From NCBI GenBank assembly GCA_963681505.1, contig OY811973.1, positions 12,517,525 to 12,581,524 on the forward strand: DNA of 64,000 nucleotides, given 5' to 3'. Below, piece after piece: positions 21,700 to 34,639 of the stretch (the first letter of the stretch is position 1; the number at the start of each line of letters is the position of its first letter). The DNA is from Eunapius fragilis (taxonomy: Eukaryota > Porifera > Demospongiae > Spongillida > Spongillidae). The notes beneath the pieces are model-generated. The model was not told the DNA's origin. It was given only the letters and a program-made list of their open reading frames with translations, and searched no databases. The position numbers were made by a program, and so were the translations under genes.

Positions 21700-23790
21700 A
21701 TATGGCCATACCTTGGTACTCTTTCCCAGGACCCCATGTGCATCCTTCTTACAACTCTCCTCTCTGCTATTAAGCTTAGTGCCATGTAGCTGACCGCTAT
21801 ACCACAAAACCCACAAGGGCAGTCCAAAGTGCACACAACCATTGTCCTGGCTAAAATGAATACAACTAAAGTATCTTGTGAGCTGTGTGCACTGACCTTG
21901 ATTGGCTGATAGTACACGTAAGCCAGCTAGACCTACATGTAAGCTTACATGAAGGTTGGATTTCATGTACATACTTGTGAGGGAGGGTGTGTGTGTGATG
22001 TGTAAGTGGCAATGCCTGTAGTTATCTCACATCCATGGAGGAGCTAAACCTCTATGTAATGGGCTTTATCTTGTGGTACGATAGGCACTAGCAATGATAC
22101 ATGTATATAATGGAAAAGCTTTCCATACACTCTTTGACTTGTTCTCTTCCCTAGACCCCTATTGAGGAGCTTTGGAGCAGGATGTGGGTATAGGTCAATT
22201 GTGCCCCCCACAAACTGGATCCATCACTCTGTCAGGACACCCTTACAATGAAGGAGTCACCCCTCAAAAACTTGATACATGTACCACATTCCTAGTTCTT
22301 CCTAAGGCCACACCCATTGTGGGGTGGTTGCAAAATGACTACTGTCAGGCACATGTAGCTGCTAATGGTTTTTGCTGCCTCTATCTTTTGTTTTCTGTAT
22401 CTGTCCCTGCACCATCATCTTTTACTAAAATGCTTGACCCGTGCACCCACAACGTATGTATGTGCTTGTTTACTCATTGTTATTCAATGGCTGGGCACAG
22501 AAGGCATGCATACTTACAACAGCGATGAGAACTGCATGGTGGTCCTCTAGTTTCTTTGACAGTACCCTTTGTTGGATGGGTGAGGGCCGTGAGGCTATCC
22601 ACAGCGATGCCTTATATATATTTGCGTACATAAAACAAAGATTAGTCCTAGCAAGAAGTGTTCGTGGCGTCTTATTTTTTTATACCTTCGGAAGCAATTC
22701 ATAACTTAAAACTTTTTGTTTACATGTATCATGTGGTGACAAAATTATCACCGGTGTAAACAGATATACATATAATTAAGTGGAAAGCAATAGGCCTGTA
22801 GTGAATGGCTACAATTAAGCACACACTAATGTATCATTAACTCCAATACTACCAAATCAAAGTTCAACTTGACTGTGACCTATTTTACATCTTGCAGCTC
22901 ACTCTTGCAGGATCAACACAGGGAGCATGCCGAATACACATAGTTCAAGAGAGTTGACACTGAATCACCAATATAGTGACACAGATGGTTCTTCAATCAG
23001 TAAGTCTCTACAAGACTGAGAAGACATGAAGGTCAAGAACATAAAATTTTATTTTGTACATGTTTGTTTATGGTGCTATTATTATTACACCAGTACTTCA
23101 AATGATCAGTAAAAATAAATTGTATACACATGCACACAAACCTATACATGTAAACATATACATAAAACACACATATACACGTACGCTGTACATGCCGACT
23201 GTACATCATGTACAGTCACACCTGTCTAAATTTGACTTATAAAATTCTAGCAGGGAATATATAAGCGCATGTACATGCCATTATTTACCTTTAGTGTATT
23301 TTGTAAATTCAATCAATCAAAATAATAAATACATGTACACACACACACATAATTATACATAACACACATACGCATGTACACGTGTACATAAAACACATGC
23401 ACACATGTACACACATACCTAAAACATACACATGTACGCACACATGTATACATAAAACATACACACTAACATACACGTACATACACATAACGCTCCGGTA
23501 TAATACAGTTATACAACCTATACAACCATTTAGCCTATGACGGACAACGCTACTTTAATCATGTACATGTCACTACCATGCATTCATGCTACCCAGTACT
23601 TGCAAGATCCTTCCGTAAGAAGTCTGGTTGTCATGCCCAGGCATTCCTGTGTCCATTCTCTAAGTGGCAAACTCCTTTGTGTAATCGCCACCTTCGTCTT
23701 TGCAACATACAATCCCAATTAGTGCCCACTCCTACACAAGGGGTAATGCCAATAAGTTAGTACATAACAATACAACAACATTAAAAAAAC
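21700..23790. other. No gene recognised; CA/ACATGTAC-rich tract
   Basis: Several short ORFs without motifs. 23090-23490 is rich in ACACATGTACA and CACACATA units, a degenerate purine-pyrimidine alternating tract. Confidence 0.5.
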
Positions 23791-23794
23791 TGCC

Positions 23795-24190
23795 AGGTCT
23801 GGGCACGGCTAACTGACGATACGTTGTATGTGGGGTGTGTCTCACTAACCATTCAAGTGAAGCGCGATTTGAAGGCCCTAAGCTATGAAAAAATAAGTGC
23901 ATTGATTACTCTCATATAATCCGGTGGCACATAAGGAAAATATCATTTGGTTGGAAAACTATTAAGTAAATGAGATAAAATGAATGCACATTGGAAACCT
24001 TGCATAATTAATGTGGAAGTGCAGATATAGGTACCTACGGTGCGAAGAAAAATTAGCCAAATAGTCCCCACATATTGCAAATCTGAGAGCACCTAGTTAG
24101 TTAGCTGCAGTTTTCTGAATGCGTCAATAGGACATTGAACCGAATACATGTACTGTGTAATCCTTTTGATCGCCAATTTCTTTATATGAT
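23795..24190. repeat. Duplicated segment, partner of 26765-27243
   Basis: Shares TCTGGGCACGGCTAACTGAC through CGCCAATTTCT with 26765-27243 in the same orientation, with small deletions here. Non-coding. Confidence 0.85.
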
Positions 24191-24397
24191 TTTAAGGCGT
24201 TCTCCTTTTAAAGTGTGCTCCTTTTAAAGTGCGTGACACTTTCTGTACAGTTCATGTGCATGCATTGTGTGCTTGCTACCATACATTGCACACACACATA
24301 CATGTACACACACACACACTCATGTAATCGTACATTTGTATGCCACAATATTTGGCTTCATCACATCTGCTACCACACCTCCCTTGATCACACCCAC

Positions 24398-25445
24398 GGG
24401 TCATTCCAAAAACGTTTTTACCACTCTAGTGTCAAATCTGCATTATATTACCCATATTTTTTATCCACTTAGAAATATATACTTTCACAATATAATTGTA
24501 TACTCTATCACTATTTGTTTACCAAATACATTGCCTTGAATAATTAATCATTTTTTGCTTTGAATGACTACTGCTTCCCCCTTACAATGAGCATGCTCAT
24601 TTTCTGTGCACAGGAGGAAGGGTTTTATGGGAACACACCCTTCAGCATGCGAATGCACATTGTTTGTCATAAGGGGGAGTGGCAATACATCCATTTAGCA
24701 TAAGGTTGTAACATAGCCAAAAATAATTAAAAAATTATGACACCATTCTTTGTTTGTTAGATAGCTGCCGACAGTTAACAGCTTTCTGTGAATTCAACTT
24801 TTTGGGATACTGATCACATGGTCTGGGATTTTGATTCAAAAGCCAGGCTGCCATATTTAATCTCCCTTTTGCATTCATATCAATCACATTCATCAAAACA
24901 AAATAACCACAAAGTAATTGTTCAATTACTTTGTGGTTGATTTGTTTTGATAAAAGTTTCATATATGAATGCAAAAGGGAGATTAAATATGGCAGCCTGG
25001 CTTTTGAATCAAAATCCCAGACCATGTGATCAGTATCCCAAAAAGTTGAATTCACAGAAAGCTGTTAACTGTCAGCAGCTATCTAACAAACAAAGAATGG
25101 TGTCATAATTTTTTAATTATTTTTGGCTATGTTACAACCTTATGCTAAATGGATGTATTGCCACTCCCCCTTATGACAAACAATGTGCATTCGCATGCTG
25201 AAGGGTGTGTTCCCATAAAACCCTTCCTCCTGTGCACAGAAAATGAGCATGCTCATTGTAAGGGGGAAGCAGTAGTCATTCAAAGCAAAAAATGATTAAT
25301 TATTCAAGGCAATGTATTTGGTAAACAAAGAGTGATAGAGTATACAGTTATATTGTGAAAGTATATATTTCTAGGTGGATAAAAAATATGGGTAATATAA
25401 TGCAGATTTGACACCAGGGTGGTAAAAACGTTTTTGGAATGACCC
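24398..25445. mobile_element. 1,048-bp near-perfect palindrome (foldback element)
   Basis: Two arms of about 523 bp (24398-24920 and 24923-25445) are inverse copies with a 2-base loop at the centre (AGTAATTG TT CAATTACT). Ends are GGGTCATTCCAAAAACG and complement. Divergence between arms is low, with one mismatched patch near the centre. No transposase. ORFs inside are arm shadows. The flank motif CCCAC appears on both sides and may be a target duplication. Confidence 0.93.
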
Positions 25446-25455
25446 CCACCTGCTG

Positions 25456-26190
25456 GCTGCACTCCTCTGTGAGGTCTCCTTCCTCTCAATGTACTTGGTG
25501 TAGTCCTGTCCTCTGTATATTGTCCTCTTCCATACTATATATAAACAAACAATATTTTTAAATCATTATACAACAGACTATGAGTTTTGCTGCATAGTAC
25601 GAGGACATGTACTATGGTAAAATCACCATGGCAACTAGACATATGTACGTATACAAATAAAAATTAATATATTGGTGTCTTATATCACTGTATCTGACTG
25701 GCCTATAAAGGGTTACTGCAAGTGGTGCCCAGTGCCTAGACCTGGTTCAAATTCTGTGCCTTCTCCACGACACCCCGCTGGTCCCTGTTCTGTTCTGTCT
25801 CCATCTCCAAGGTGAGAGTGGCCCCCAGGCCTGCTGGCTCTGCCTTCCTCTCAGACTGGTATGTGTGGGTCACCTTGCTGAGTCTGTCCTTATCTTCGTC
25901 ACTGTTCTGGGCCTCCTCTGTTGAAGGAAAGTGGAAGGAGAGGATCATGGAAGGAGGGAAGAGGCAAGGAGAGGGAGGGAGGGAGGGAGGGAGGGAGGGA
26001 GGGAGGGAGGAGGGAGGGAGGGAGGGAGGGAGGGAGGGAGGGAGGGAGGGAGGGAGGGAGGGAGGGAGGGAGGGAGGGAGGGAGGGAGGGAGGGAGGGAG
26101 GGAGTGGGTAAATAGGCCAACCCTGCAAAGCTAAACTTGCCTTTGGTGAGCATTGATAGCTGGAGATTGAGCTGTGTACTGTGGAAAACA
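25456..26190 (-). CDS. Unrecognised coiled-coil-like gene fragment (2-3 exons)
   Basis: Minus-strand, coding-like segments: 26125-26185 (TQLNLQLSMLTKGKFSFAG), 25920-25740 (EEAQNSDEDKDRLSKVTHTY, SERKAEPAG, charged) and 25540-25456 (RTIYRGQDYTKYIERKETSQ). The charged, Lys/Glu-rich composition fits a coiled-coil protein, but I do not recognise the family. The GGGA repeat lies between the first two and the palindrome abuts the third. Splice sites were not fully resolved. Confidence 0.35.
25971..26104. repeat. (GGGA)n tetranucleotide microsatellite
   Basis: About 33 units with one GGA interruption. Regular G3 runs at 4-base spacing are compatible with G-quadruplex formation. Confidence 0.95.
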
Positions 26191-26764
26191 ATGCAGAATG
26201 TCATCAAAACAAGCCAATTACATGTACATTCATGTGTACGTATGCACAAGGTAACACAACAACACACAAGAACTGATTCTTAGCATACATGTACATATAC
26301 ATGTACATACTGGCATACGTGCACAGAGAGGGGGAGAGAGGATTCATAGCCACTCACACAACACATGCATACAGTCACACATACACATACAGTACTTATT
26401 TGCTAGCTGTCGGGTATTCCGTAGCGCTGTCTCGCCATATGTCGCCATAGGGTCCACTCCATACTGTACTGTAGCTGTTAGCTGTGAGGTATTCCATATA
26501 TATGTACGTATATACCGGTATTCAATGGAGGGTCCCACAGGTAGACTTCCAAGTCTTAAACCTCGTGAGATTGATCTCAGATATCGTCGTCTTTGTACCG
26601 TTCGAAATCGTCCGTGGATTAGGAAGTACCGAACCAAAAGCGAAGAGCCACTAGTACCGTAAATAACGGTTAATAAATCGCACGTTAAGTTGTTGTGTCA
26701 TTATAGTGGTGGGTGGGGTCGTAGTTATAGGCGTCAACACATATTTTAACTACTTGCAAAAACA
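26191..26764. other. No feature recognised
   Basis: Short ORFs only; some CATGTACA-rich sequence near 26285. Confidence 0.4.
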
Positions 26765-27243
26765 GTTCGGTCTGGGCACGGCTAACTGACGAAAGGGTAG
26801 CACGTGATATGCGTTTTGTATGTGGGGTGTGTCTCACTAACCATTCAAGGGAAGCGCGATTTGAAGGCCCTATATAAGCTCTGAAAAAATAATGATAAAT
26901 AAGTGCATTGATTACTCTCATATAATCCGGTGGCACCTAAGGAAAATATAATTTGGTTGGGAAACTATTGATGACTGAATAAGTAAATGAGTGAATTAAT
27001 GGACATTGGAAACCTTGTATACTTAATGTGGAAGTGCGGATATAGGTACCTACGGTGCGTGAAAGTACTCAAAATATGCCAAATAGTCCCCACATTGCAA
27101 ATCCGAGAGCACCTAGTCAATATAATTTTTTTTTCTGCAGTTAGATGCAGTTTTCTGAATGCGTCCATACATTTTCTATGGACATAGAATTACGCAATGA
27201 CCGAATACTGCGTAATCCTTTTGACCGCCAATTTCTCGATATG
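26765..27243. repeat. Duplicated segment, partner of 23795-24190
   Basis: Longer and apparently less deleted copy of the 23.8-kb segment; it ends next to the GT microsatellite. No coding signal. Confidence 0.85.
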
Positions 27244-27248
27244 AAAAA

Positions 27249-27249
<1 letters not shown>

Positions 27250-27339
<90 letters not shown>
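27250..27339. repeat. (GT)n microsatellite
   Basis: About 40 GT units directly before the LINE-derived ORF begins. Confidence 0.95.
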
Positions 27340-27340
<1 letters not shown>

Positions 27341-28484
27341 AACATTATTATTAGAACTTCAATCCGCTCTCGCTATATTTGATGATAATGTCAGAGCTTG
27401 CTTCATGGAGTGCACGGCTATTGACTTGTCACCTAACTGCCCAGCTTGGAAGCAAGCCACGCTGAGCTTATCCCATGGCGGTTTGGGCCTTCAATCTGTT
27501 TTCCTCCATTGCTCGGCTGCATACATCAGCTCTATTAGTGCCTCCTTCCCTGACCACATCAATTCACCATACCTCCTCAAGGCCATCAATATTTATAATG
27601 CCCTTGTTTCTCCCGATGAAGCTCTTTCATCAACCTTTGACTCCATCCACACCAATCGACATGTTTTGTCACAGAATCTTGAAGACAAACAGTTTCAATC
27701 TCTCTTCGAATGCAGCACCCTGGCTGACCGAGCCCGACTTCTTTCCGTCTCATCCCCACATGCTAGCTCTTGGTTGCGTGTTACCCCATCACCAGCCTTA
27801 GGCTTGCATTTAACACCATCCGAATGTCAATTTGCCATCAAATGGTGGCTTGGTATTCAGCTATGTGAGCCTGGCTCTGTGTGTGCCCTTTGCCCAACCA
27901 AAGCCCTTGAGGCTCACCACGCCCTAACCTGCAAGAGGGGTAGTGATGTAATTGCGCGTCACAACCCCCTTCGCGACACCTTGCATCAGCTCTTCAAGAG
28001 AGCCTTATACAACCCTAAGGTGGAAGCTGGCAGTGGTCTTGGCCATGACCAGAAACAATCTAGACCTGCAGACATACTAGTCAACAACAACTGGGGCATC
28101 AATGGCAAACCTGCTGCGTTCGACTTATCTGTGTCGTCTCCGCTAAAACCTGACATAGTTTCCGAAGCGGGACACACAGCAGGCTCTGCAGCTTTTGCCA
28201 CAGAACAGCGAAAGATACAAGCAAATTCAGGGATCTGTGAAGAACTAGGCTGGAGTGGCATACCCCTTGTTGTTGAATCATTCGGGGCCTGGGGCCAACT
28301 AGCCTCTAACACATTCAAGAAACTTGCTTCCTGCCTTTCAGTCCAGGTTAACTCCTCCACTTCCACCACTCTGGACAGCATTTATTCCAGACTAAACCTT
28401 TCCCTTGTGCGCTCGAATGCCAGAGCATTTCTTGCAAGGTTAGGTCCCCGTGCTAAAGTCTCAGACCTCTACATAGTTGGTTGA
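27340..28484 (+). CDS. LINE ORF carboxyl-terminal fragment with restriction-like endonuclease features, copy 1
   Basis: Open frame of 359 codons from the first ATG (27405), extending open upstream to about 27343 (LELQSALAIFDDNVRACF), so it is a 5'-truncated non-LTR retrotransposon. After a post-RT region (PAWKQATLSLSHGGLGLQS) comes a zinc-knuckle-like C-x2-C, H-H-x3-C (CALCP, EAHHALTC) and then RPADILVNNNWG and AAFDLSV, similar to the PD-(D/E)xK-type endonuclease of R2/NeSL-like LINEs. The family call is by motif. No reverse transcriptase core is present. A near-identical copy (five residue differences) is at 38906-39985. Confidence 0.75.
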
Positions 28485-28860
28485 CTCATACATATAGTTA
28501 CATAGTTTACTAGTTAAATATTTGTTTATCCTGTACGTGCATTTAATACTCTAACCTGCACCAGTAAAATATGTATTCTCTTGTATCTTGTACCCTATTA
28601 TTATTAAATTTCATGTTAATAGAACCTACTAGTTATGTACTAGTTTATCCTGTACGTGCATTTAAACTTTAATACATATAATTTTTCAGTAATAGAACTT
28701 GATATGTGTCTATATGACATGTAAGGATAACTTGCCGGTAAATTTCGAAGCGATTGGTACTATTCCCGTCCTTCTAAACCGTTCCTAGCTCGAGTTATAC
28801 CTTCCTAAGAAGACGACGACGACGATGACGACGATGGAGAATTATTTTAGAACTGGGCAC
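28485..28860 (+). mobile_element. LINE 3' UTR and triplet tail, copy 1
   Basis: AT-rich 3' UTR with two TTTATCCTGTACGTGCATTT repeats, ending in a short GAC/GAA triplet tract (28808-28835). The equivalent tail at 40308-40705 is expanded to about 390 bp of GAA. Confidence 0.7.
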
Positions 28861-29480
28861 GAGAACAGGAAATTGTTTGTTTCTCTCTAACCACACCGTT
28901 TTATGACACGGTACCAACGTAGAACTGTAGATCGTTGTGCTCTCATTCCATCGCGATAAAGAGATAAGCGATCCGTTTCTCCGTTGTCCCTCCAGACGCT
29001 AGTGAAGTTTTATTAATGACTTCATCAACCCTCAATCAATCCTATATTGAATCTGCTGCCGCAGGTTCAGATACTAAATTGCTCCATTTATTATGAACGA
29101 TAACGTACGTATTAGCTAAATGCAGCGTGCCCTAGTATATTTAAATAAAGCGTCCGTCCCATGGGTATCGGACTATCGGGCCTGAAGCGGACAGCCCCCC
29201 CCCCCTCCCCTTTCCATAAAGGAATACTGTCGATGGTAGCAATCAGAGATACTTGCTGCAAGTTTGTTTTTTATTTTTTAATCGTAACGAAGATGACCTG
29301 GGCATTCAGGCATGCAAACAAACTAGTAATTTACCTTGTTTCGTTTTGTGCTTTCCTTTTTCTAGGATAAAAATGAGGGTGGGAGGAGCCTTACACTCTC
29401 TCATCCAAGGCAACTGAGATCATGCTTGACACAGTGACTTTTAAAGTTCATGTGCCTTACAGTGCACAGTCAATGTCATA
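28860..29480. other. Segmental duplication with receptor exon-2 relic
   Basis: Same sequence as 40708-41355. Around 29283-29315 (minus) CCCAG then GTCATCTTCGTTACGATT matches the first half of receptor signal-peptide exon 2, followed by a deletion that removes the hydrophobic core and donor, so it is a non-functional relic. A C run lies at 29197-29210. Confidence 0.6.
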
Positions 29481-29487
29481 TATAGCG

Positions 29488-29741
29488 CTACAGTCCTGAT
29501 GCTAATCCATATGCAGTGTTTGTATCCATCTCCATGATAGCTCCTTTTATTGCCCTATTAGTGCACACCTCATCATACACAGTGGCAGGATGAGCAAGTA
29601 AACTTGGTTTGTATGATGTCCCTGTGGACCTTCTTGAAATGTAGCAGAGGACAGAAGCCACCAACACTCCAAGAGAGAAGGACACCACAAAGGTGACAGA
29701 GACAGATACACCAACTGTTGTAGCTAACGGCATAAATGAAT
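29488..29741 (-). CDS. Receptor family copy 2: TM and tail exon
   Basis: 254-bp terminal exon with the CCCTTCAG acceptor, TM helix (VTFVVSFSLGVLVASVLCY), YISRR and a tail with TVYDEVCTN and NTAYGLASGL before the stop. Unlike other copies, no Ser/Thr repeat exon follows upstream: the sequence jumps at about 29855 from the exon flank into the segment that lies beyond the repeat exon in copy 3, a deletion of about 0.9 kb. Since the introns are phase 1, the signal exons at 35294-35474 could splice directly to it, giving a receptor without a stalk. It may also be a pseudogene. Confidence 0.7.
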
Positions 29742-29879
29742 CTGAAGGGATTGTAACCATGGAGACTATAACCATTAAAATAATGACAGATAAAACATGA
29801 TCCACCCACAATTTTCTTTCATGCTCATTACAGTGCTTGCATTTGTGTTAAACTATGCAGAGGAGGAGGTACCTTATAT

Positions 29880-31560
29880 GAAAGGGGGGGGGTTGAATAA
29901 TTAACAATCATCGAGTTGTGGTGACGACAAAAGAACCGACACATAAACCATCTCATCATGCAGTAGTGTAGGGGGATAGTGATGGGAAGGAAAATATTTC
30001 CCTTACATATGTTGCCAAAGTGATATTAAGTATCCTATATAATAGACTAGGATTAGATTGCAATTTCAGAAAAGGCATTCTCCACATCATGGATTATACA
30101 CCGGAACGGCTGGGCATATGTAGCATAATGAAAAGTGGTTCCGATAAGTTTAATGACTTGAAGTGTACATCACTGCATGGTGCCACCTTTGTACCCACGC
30201 ACCCCCGGCTCACGCCTGATTCAGTTTGCCTGGTTTCAAATTTTAAAAATTAACGTATAACAGTTACCAACCCATTCTTCAGTTATTTTTGAAGGAAGCA
30301 GTTTGCTATTTTAAATAACGTCATTCATTCAAATATTCTCCAGCATTCTTAAATAGCAGCTTATTAAAATGTTTATTCACAATTAACCATGCATGGTACG
30401 CTATAGAGTTCTCCTGAACATGAATATATTGTCTTGATAAGTTATATACACCCATCATATAGCTGATAGGGTCCATGAAAACATGTATACTTTGCATTGA
30501 GGACTTATTTAGTTGTGTATTAAGTTATGAGATAAGATTGGCGCATTAAAAAGTACTATAGTAGACTGTCTGTGTAGTGAAAATAGAACAATTTAGTTAC
30601 AATCCATTGGGCTCTAAGTTAATGTTGAAGTACTGGCCAGGTTAAGCACTTAGAGCTCCTAGTAATCCAAACGTAACACCTGTACTGTGCAAAGCTCCTT
30701 CTGCATGATATTTAGAGTAAGGCCTATAACAAACAAGGAGAAAAGGAAAAGCTTTTCCATGTTAGTACTCTAACAAGCTATAAAATGGCTCATCCTATAA
30801 AAATCAAGGACACACACAGTCAGGGGCCGCACACGACATTACATCCAGGCTGTGTGCTAGCTTTCATTTATACCACTCTTATCGTATCATGTAACCCTTT
30901 GAATTTTTTCTCTAACCAAGTAATGAAAGTGTAAATCCTGCTTGGTAAAACGTGCATCATCTTGAACACTCGTAGAACATGTGCAGTTCTGATCTGCATT
31001 TTTTTGAGGAGAAATGGTTGGACTACTATAGCGGTGACTACTCCCCAACTTGCATGATCCTCAGGCTGCTGCTGCTGTTACCTTATTGTACATGTGTGGT
31101 ACATACAGCAGATTGGTTCACTTAGCTCATGGCACTCCTTCAGACCTTGTGATTGTACCCCTGGCAAGGATTGACAACGATGTTTGCAGTTGTTTTGAAG
31201 AGTGTGGGGCCATTCAACTAACTGCTGATGCTTGGTTACAGCATATTTGAGTATCACCAGAGGTGGGGGGAGGGGGGTGATTTGGATGGTGCTCCTTAGG
31301 GGTGACTGCTTACTTTGCTTCCTTATGCACCTCTACGGTCAGTTCAGCAGTGGGTAGACAGGGTAGAATGGGCCCCGAGAGCAATTCAACCACTAGCTCT
31401 GTTCCTGCAAATAAGGTGGTAGTAGACTCTTTCTCATCCTTTTATGGAAATCCAACCAAAGCATGTACATGTATCAGGCATTATCAGCAATCCTTGAATA
31501 CCAAGACCAAACAGCCCTTTATGAGGCATCTCCACATTCTGGCATTTGGCAGGTTGGTTT
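29880..31560. repeat. Segmental duplication copy B, left part
   Basis: Homologous to 7960-8450 and 9600-10560 and, for 29880-31050, to 43700-44830. No gene. The empty site for the MITE of 9978-10150 is at about 31080, and that for the 10564 hAT relic at about 31525. Confidence 0.75.
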
Positions 31561-31596
31561 AAGCCTTACAGAAATATATGTATAATATGATGAATA

Positions 31597-32960
31597 TTAA
31601 ACTGCAGTCTGTCTCAGTGTACATGTCATACGCTGAGACAGACTGTTGATTATAATGTCTGGGTCCCTCTCACAATTCACAGAATCAGGCAAGTTGAGCG
31701 GACGAAGACCAACAAGCAAGAGGGATGGTGTGAGTGGCTCATCCACATCATCTGATGACCAGGTATGAAATTGGACGAGAGTTGATGGTGGCTCTACCTC
31801 CACCACCACTGTGAACAGTTCATCATGTGACATGCAGTTTGGCTTGTCCAGTGGCCTTCAACAGGCTGTACCATCCATTCACAGAAACCTCCCCACCATC
31901 GTATACCCTTTCTAAAATAAACATCAAATGGATGCGATGAAATCCTGTTGAATCTCTGGCATGTCCAGGAGAGATGTCACTATCTTCTTGGCAGATATAA
32001 ATGTCTTGCTATTGTTGGAGACAATCTTGAGGGGAATGCCACATCAAGCCGAGCATCGCCTCAAACACTGGATGTACGCTTCAGCTTTAAAGTCTGGAAC
32101 TAACTCCAAATGGACAGCCTGAACAACACAACAAGTGAAAAGGCTGCATGATCCACACCTTGTCACCATTCTTTAAATACAGAGGCCCCATGTAGTCAAC
32201 ACCCAGAAAAGCTAAATGACAGTGACACTTATGTTCTGAAGTAGGGCAAAGTAGGAGGAGGTGGCCCTACCACAGGCCTTGAGTTAAATTGTTTGCAAAC
32301 CTTACACTCATGTATCAGTCTCCACACATGCAAACTGTCTTCCCCTCATGACCCAATTAAAACGGTTGCCTTAACTCCACCATGCATCCCTCTGGCATGA
32401 CAGTCTCTCTCACAATCAATGTGGTAAGGCAGTGAGTCTCATCCAGAAGAATAGGATGCTTGCTTGATTCGGGTATGTCCGCATGATGCAACCTTCCTTT
32501 CCATCTCCACACGCCATCCTCATCACTAAACAGATCAAGTTGTTAATGCTATACATTGAACTTCTCACGATGCATGAATGTCAGCGACAACTCGATCCAT
32601 TTCAGCTCTGAGTTTGTTATATCTGCTGTCAGTACTGATTGTGGTCATCACCTCTTCACCTGACCCTTAGAAGCGCTATAAACCTTGATGCGACAGCTGT
32701 CACCTTGAGCAGGTGCTTTGAGTGTGCTGAAGTCTTCACACCTTATGGCAACCTCAAGATGACAGGATGCATGTGGACACATTGAGGACGACTCTCATCA
32801 GGGACCACTTCCGGTGCGGAGTCACAGTCTAATTGCTCTGGTTCATGGGATATTTTGAACCAGCAGGTGGACTCAGTCAGCTAACGATCAGATAGATCTG
32901 CTCCTCTTGAAGGAAGATCAGCAGGATTCATTTCACCACAATAGTGGTGCCAGCATTTGA
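31597..32960 (-). pseudogene. BEL/Pao retrotransposon pol relic, copy B
   Basis: Minus strand from right to left: decayed region upstream of integrase (32820-32600), then GVDYMGPLYLKNGDKVW (about 32205) starting the integrase, an IPLKIVSNNSKTFISAKKIV-like segment (about 32040-31970), and a carboxyl end with EPLTPSLLLVGLRPLNLPD (31730-31670). Stops and frameshifts are present. No LTRs identified. Homologous to 12440-13570. Confidence 0.7.
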
Positions 32961-32990
32961 TAAGAATCAAGGATCGTATTTAATTGACAC

Positions 32991-33151
32991 CACAGGGGAA
33001 AAAAAGTGTCGAATCATTTAGAATCATTTAGAAATCTTTGTGTGATTGAACAGAGAATCACACCAAAATCAATAAAGCGATAATTTTTGTGTAATTCTCT
33101 GTTCAATCACACCAAGATTTCTAAATGATTCGACGTTTTTTTTTCCCTGTG
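32991..33151. mobile_element. 161-bp hairpin MITE (CACAGGGG TIR)
   Basis: Ends CACAGGGGAAAAAAAG and TTTTTTTTTCCCTGTG; the arms (TTTAGAAATCTTTGTGTGATTG and inverse) fold over most of its length. The homologous site near 13600 is empty (ATTGACACGAAATGG). Confidence 0.88.
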
Positions 33152-33159
33152 CACGGAAT

Positions 33160-33650
33160 TGTCTACTCCATTCCCTTTCATATTCCTTTATCTAATATAA
33201 AATCGCGTATAACCCTTGAGTCACTAAACACAACGGTTCACCAAGCGCTAACTCTGGTTCAAGGGCGCAGGCTACACTGGACAATAGTCGAGAAAGGAGA
33301 AGAGCTACTAGCAGTTCAAGTCTGTGTGCTCAGACTACAAATCGTACGATGCATTATTCAAGCCTCATTTTCCTGGTACTAAACGGCTGCCGCATATGCC
33401 CTCTAGATCTGTAAGCGTCACAAAAGCCAAATAGGTTGCAAGAATTAGGCTTGTTAAGACCATGGAAGTAGCTACGTGACTTACGTGGAACATACAGTGG
33501 TTGTGACTGCCGAAGACCCAATAGTAATCGGATCGAACTTAATTGAATTTTCAGTTTTAGCAGGTTAACTCGTGGTTACTGCACCGTAACTGGCGAATGT
33601 ATACTTCATTTCGGAATATAGTTATAGGCATTCAGTGATCATTTTGTATT
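33160..33650. other. Duplicated non-coding segment (copy B)
   Basis: Counterpart of 13605-14090. No gene recognised. Confidence 0.6.
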
Positions 33651-33657
33651 TCCATAG

Positions 33658-34631
33658 ATATTTGATACATGGATTGGAAACCCAGCAATGAATGTCATTA
33701 GTTACGTGCAGTCCGCGTTTCGCCGGAAGTGGTCGTTAGTTAGGGGTTTATGGCCATGAGCATGGTAAAAGTCTGTTACGAATACAAGCTCATAGTATAT
33801 GACAAGCAGAAATATAAACGTCCCATACACCACGATACATTTCAGTCTTCTAATTCACAGGCGTGCCATGTAATAACGTGTTACAGTCCCACAAACAGCA
33901 GTGGGCATTACATAGCACCGAACACCCTACACGCTACGAGCTGCACGCTACAGACATATGAAGGTTGGCAATCAAATAGCTTTCGTAGGGAAGTATCAGA
34001 AACTGCTCAGACGGTTCCTATGCGACCTACCGTACTCATGGTATAGTCCTACAAAGCCTAGCTGTGTATATAAGTCAATTATAACATGTTACGCAAATTT
34101 TTAAACACAAGCTCATACATAGCTCGACAAGCTAAATGATACACTTCACCATACACCACGATGTGTGCACTACACTTTTCAGTCTTTTAATCTTACAGGC
34201 GTGCATATGAAAACGTGTTACAGTCGCACAAACAGTGGGCCTAATATAGCACCTAACACCATACACGCTAAGAACTGCACGCTACAGATACATGTAGGCT
34301 AGTCAACCTCATAGCTTTCGTAGTGAAGTATCAGAAACTGCTTAGATGGTTCCTATGTGACTTATCGTACTCGCGATACAGTCGCACAAAGCCTTCTAGC
34401 CGTCTATGAACGATGATCAGCGTTCAACCAGCCCGAACAATGGGTAAGGTTGTATAGAGATTGAAAACTAACCTATACGATCACTTCCGACCAGTAAAAC
34501 ACACGTTAAGCACTCGAACAGGCACAAAAGCTTGGATAACAGTACGCCCACGCACCAACGCGGATTGTATATAAATGTTGTACGAGTCGTAATGGATCAC
34601 GTGAGAGGTTTCCAATCCATGTATCAAGTAT
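33658..34631. mobile_element. 974-bp TIR element with internal duplication
   Basis: Terminal inverted repeats TTTGATACATGGATTGGAAA and complement, flanked by TA on both sides. It is absent from the other duplication copy (14.08 kb). Inside, about 33790-34050 and 34130-34395 are diverged tandem copies (CATACACCACGAT, ACGTGTTACAGTC, CTACAGA). No transposase seen. Confidence 0.8.
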
Positions 34632-34639
34632 TTCTACTG

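Noticed and set aside
25812-26115. Gly/Arg/Glu-rich ORFs and Pro/Ser-rich ORFs over the GGGA tract
   Set aside because: Tetranucleotide repeat shadows.
27986-28381. 131-codon minus-strand ORF antisense to the LINE (also at 39487-39882)
   Set aside because: Antisense shadow of the longer LINE frame, conserved only because the duplication is recent.
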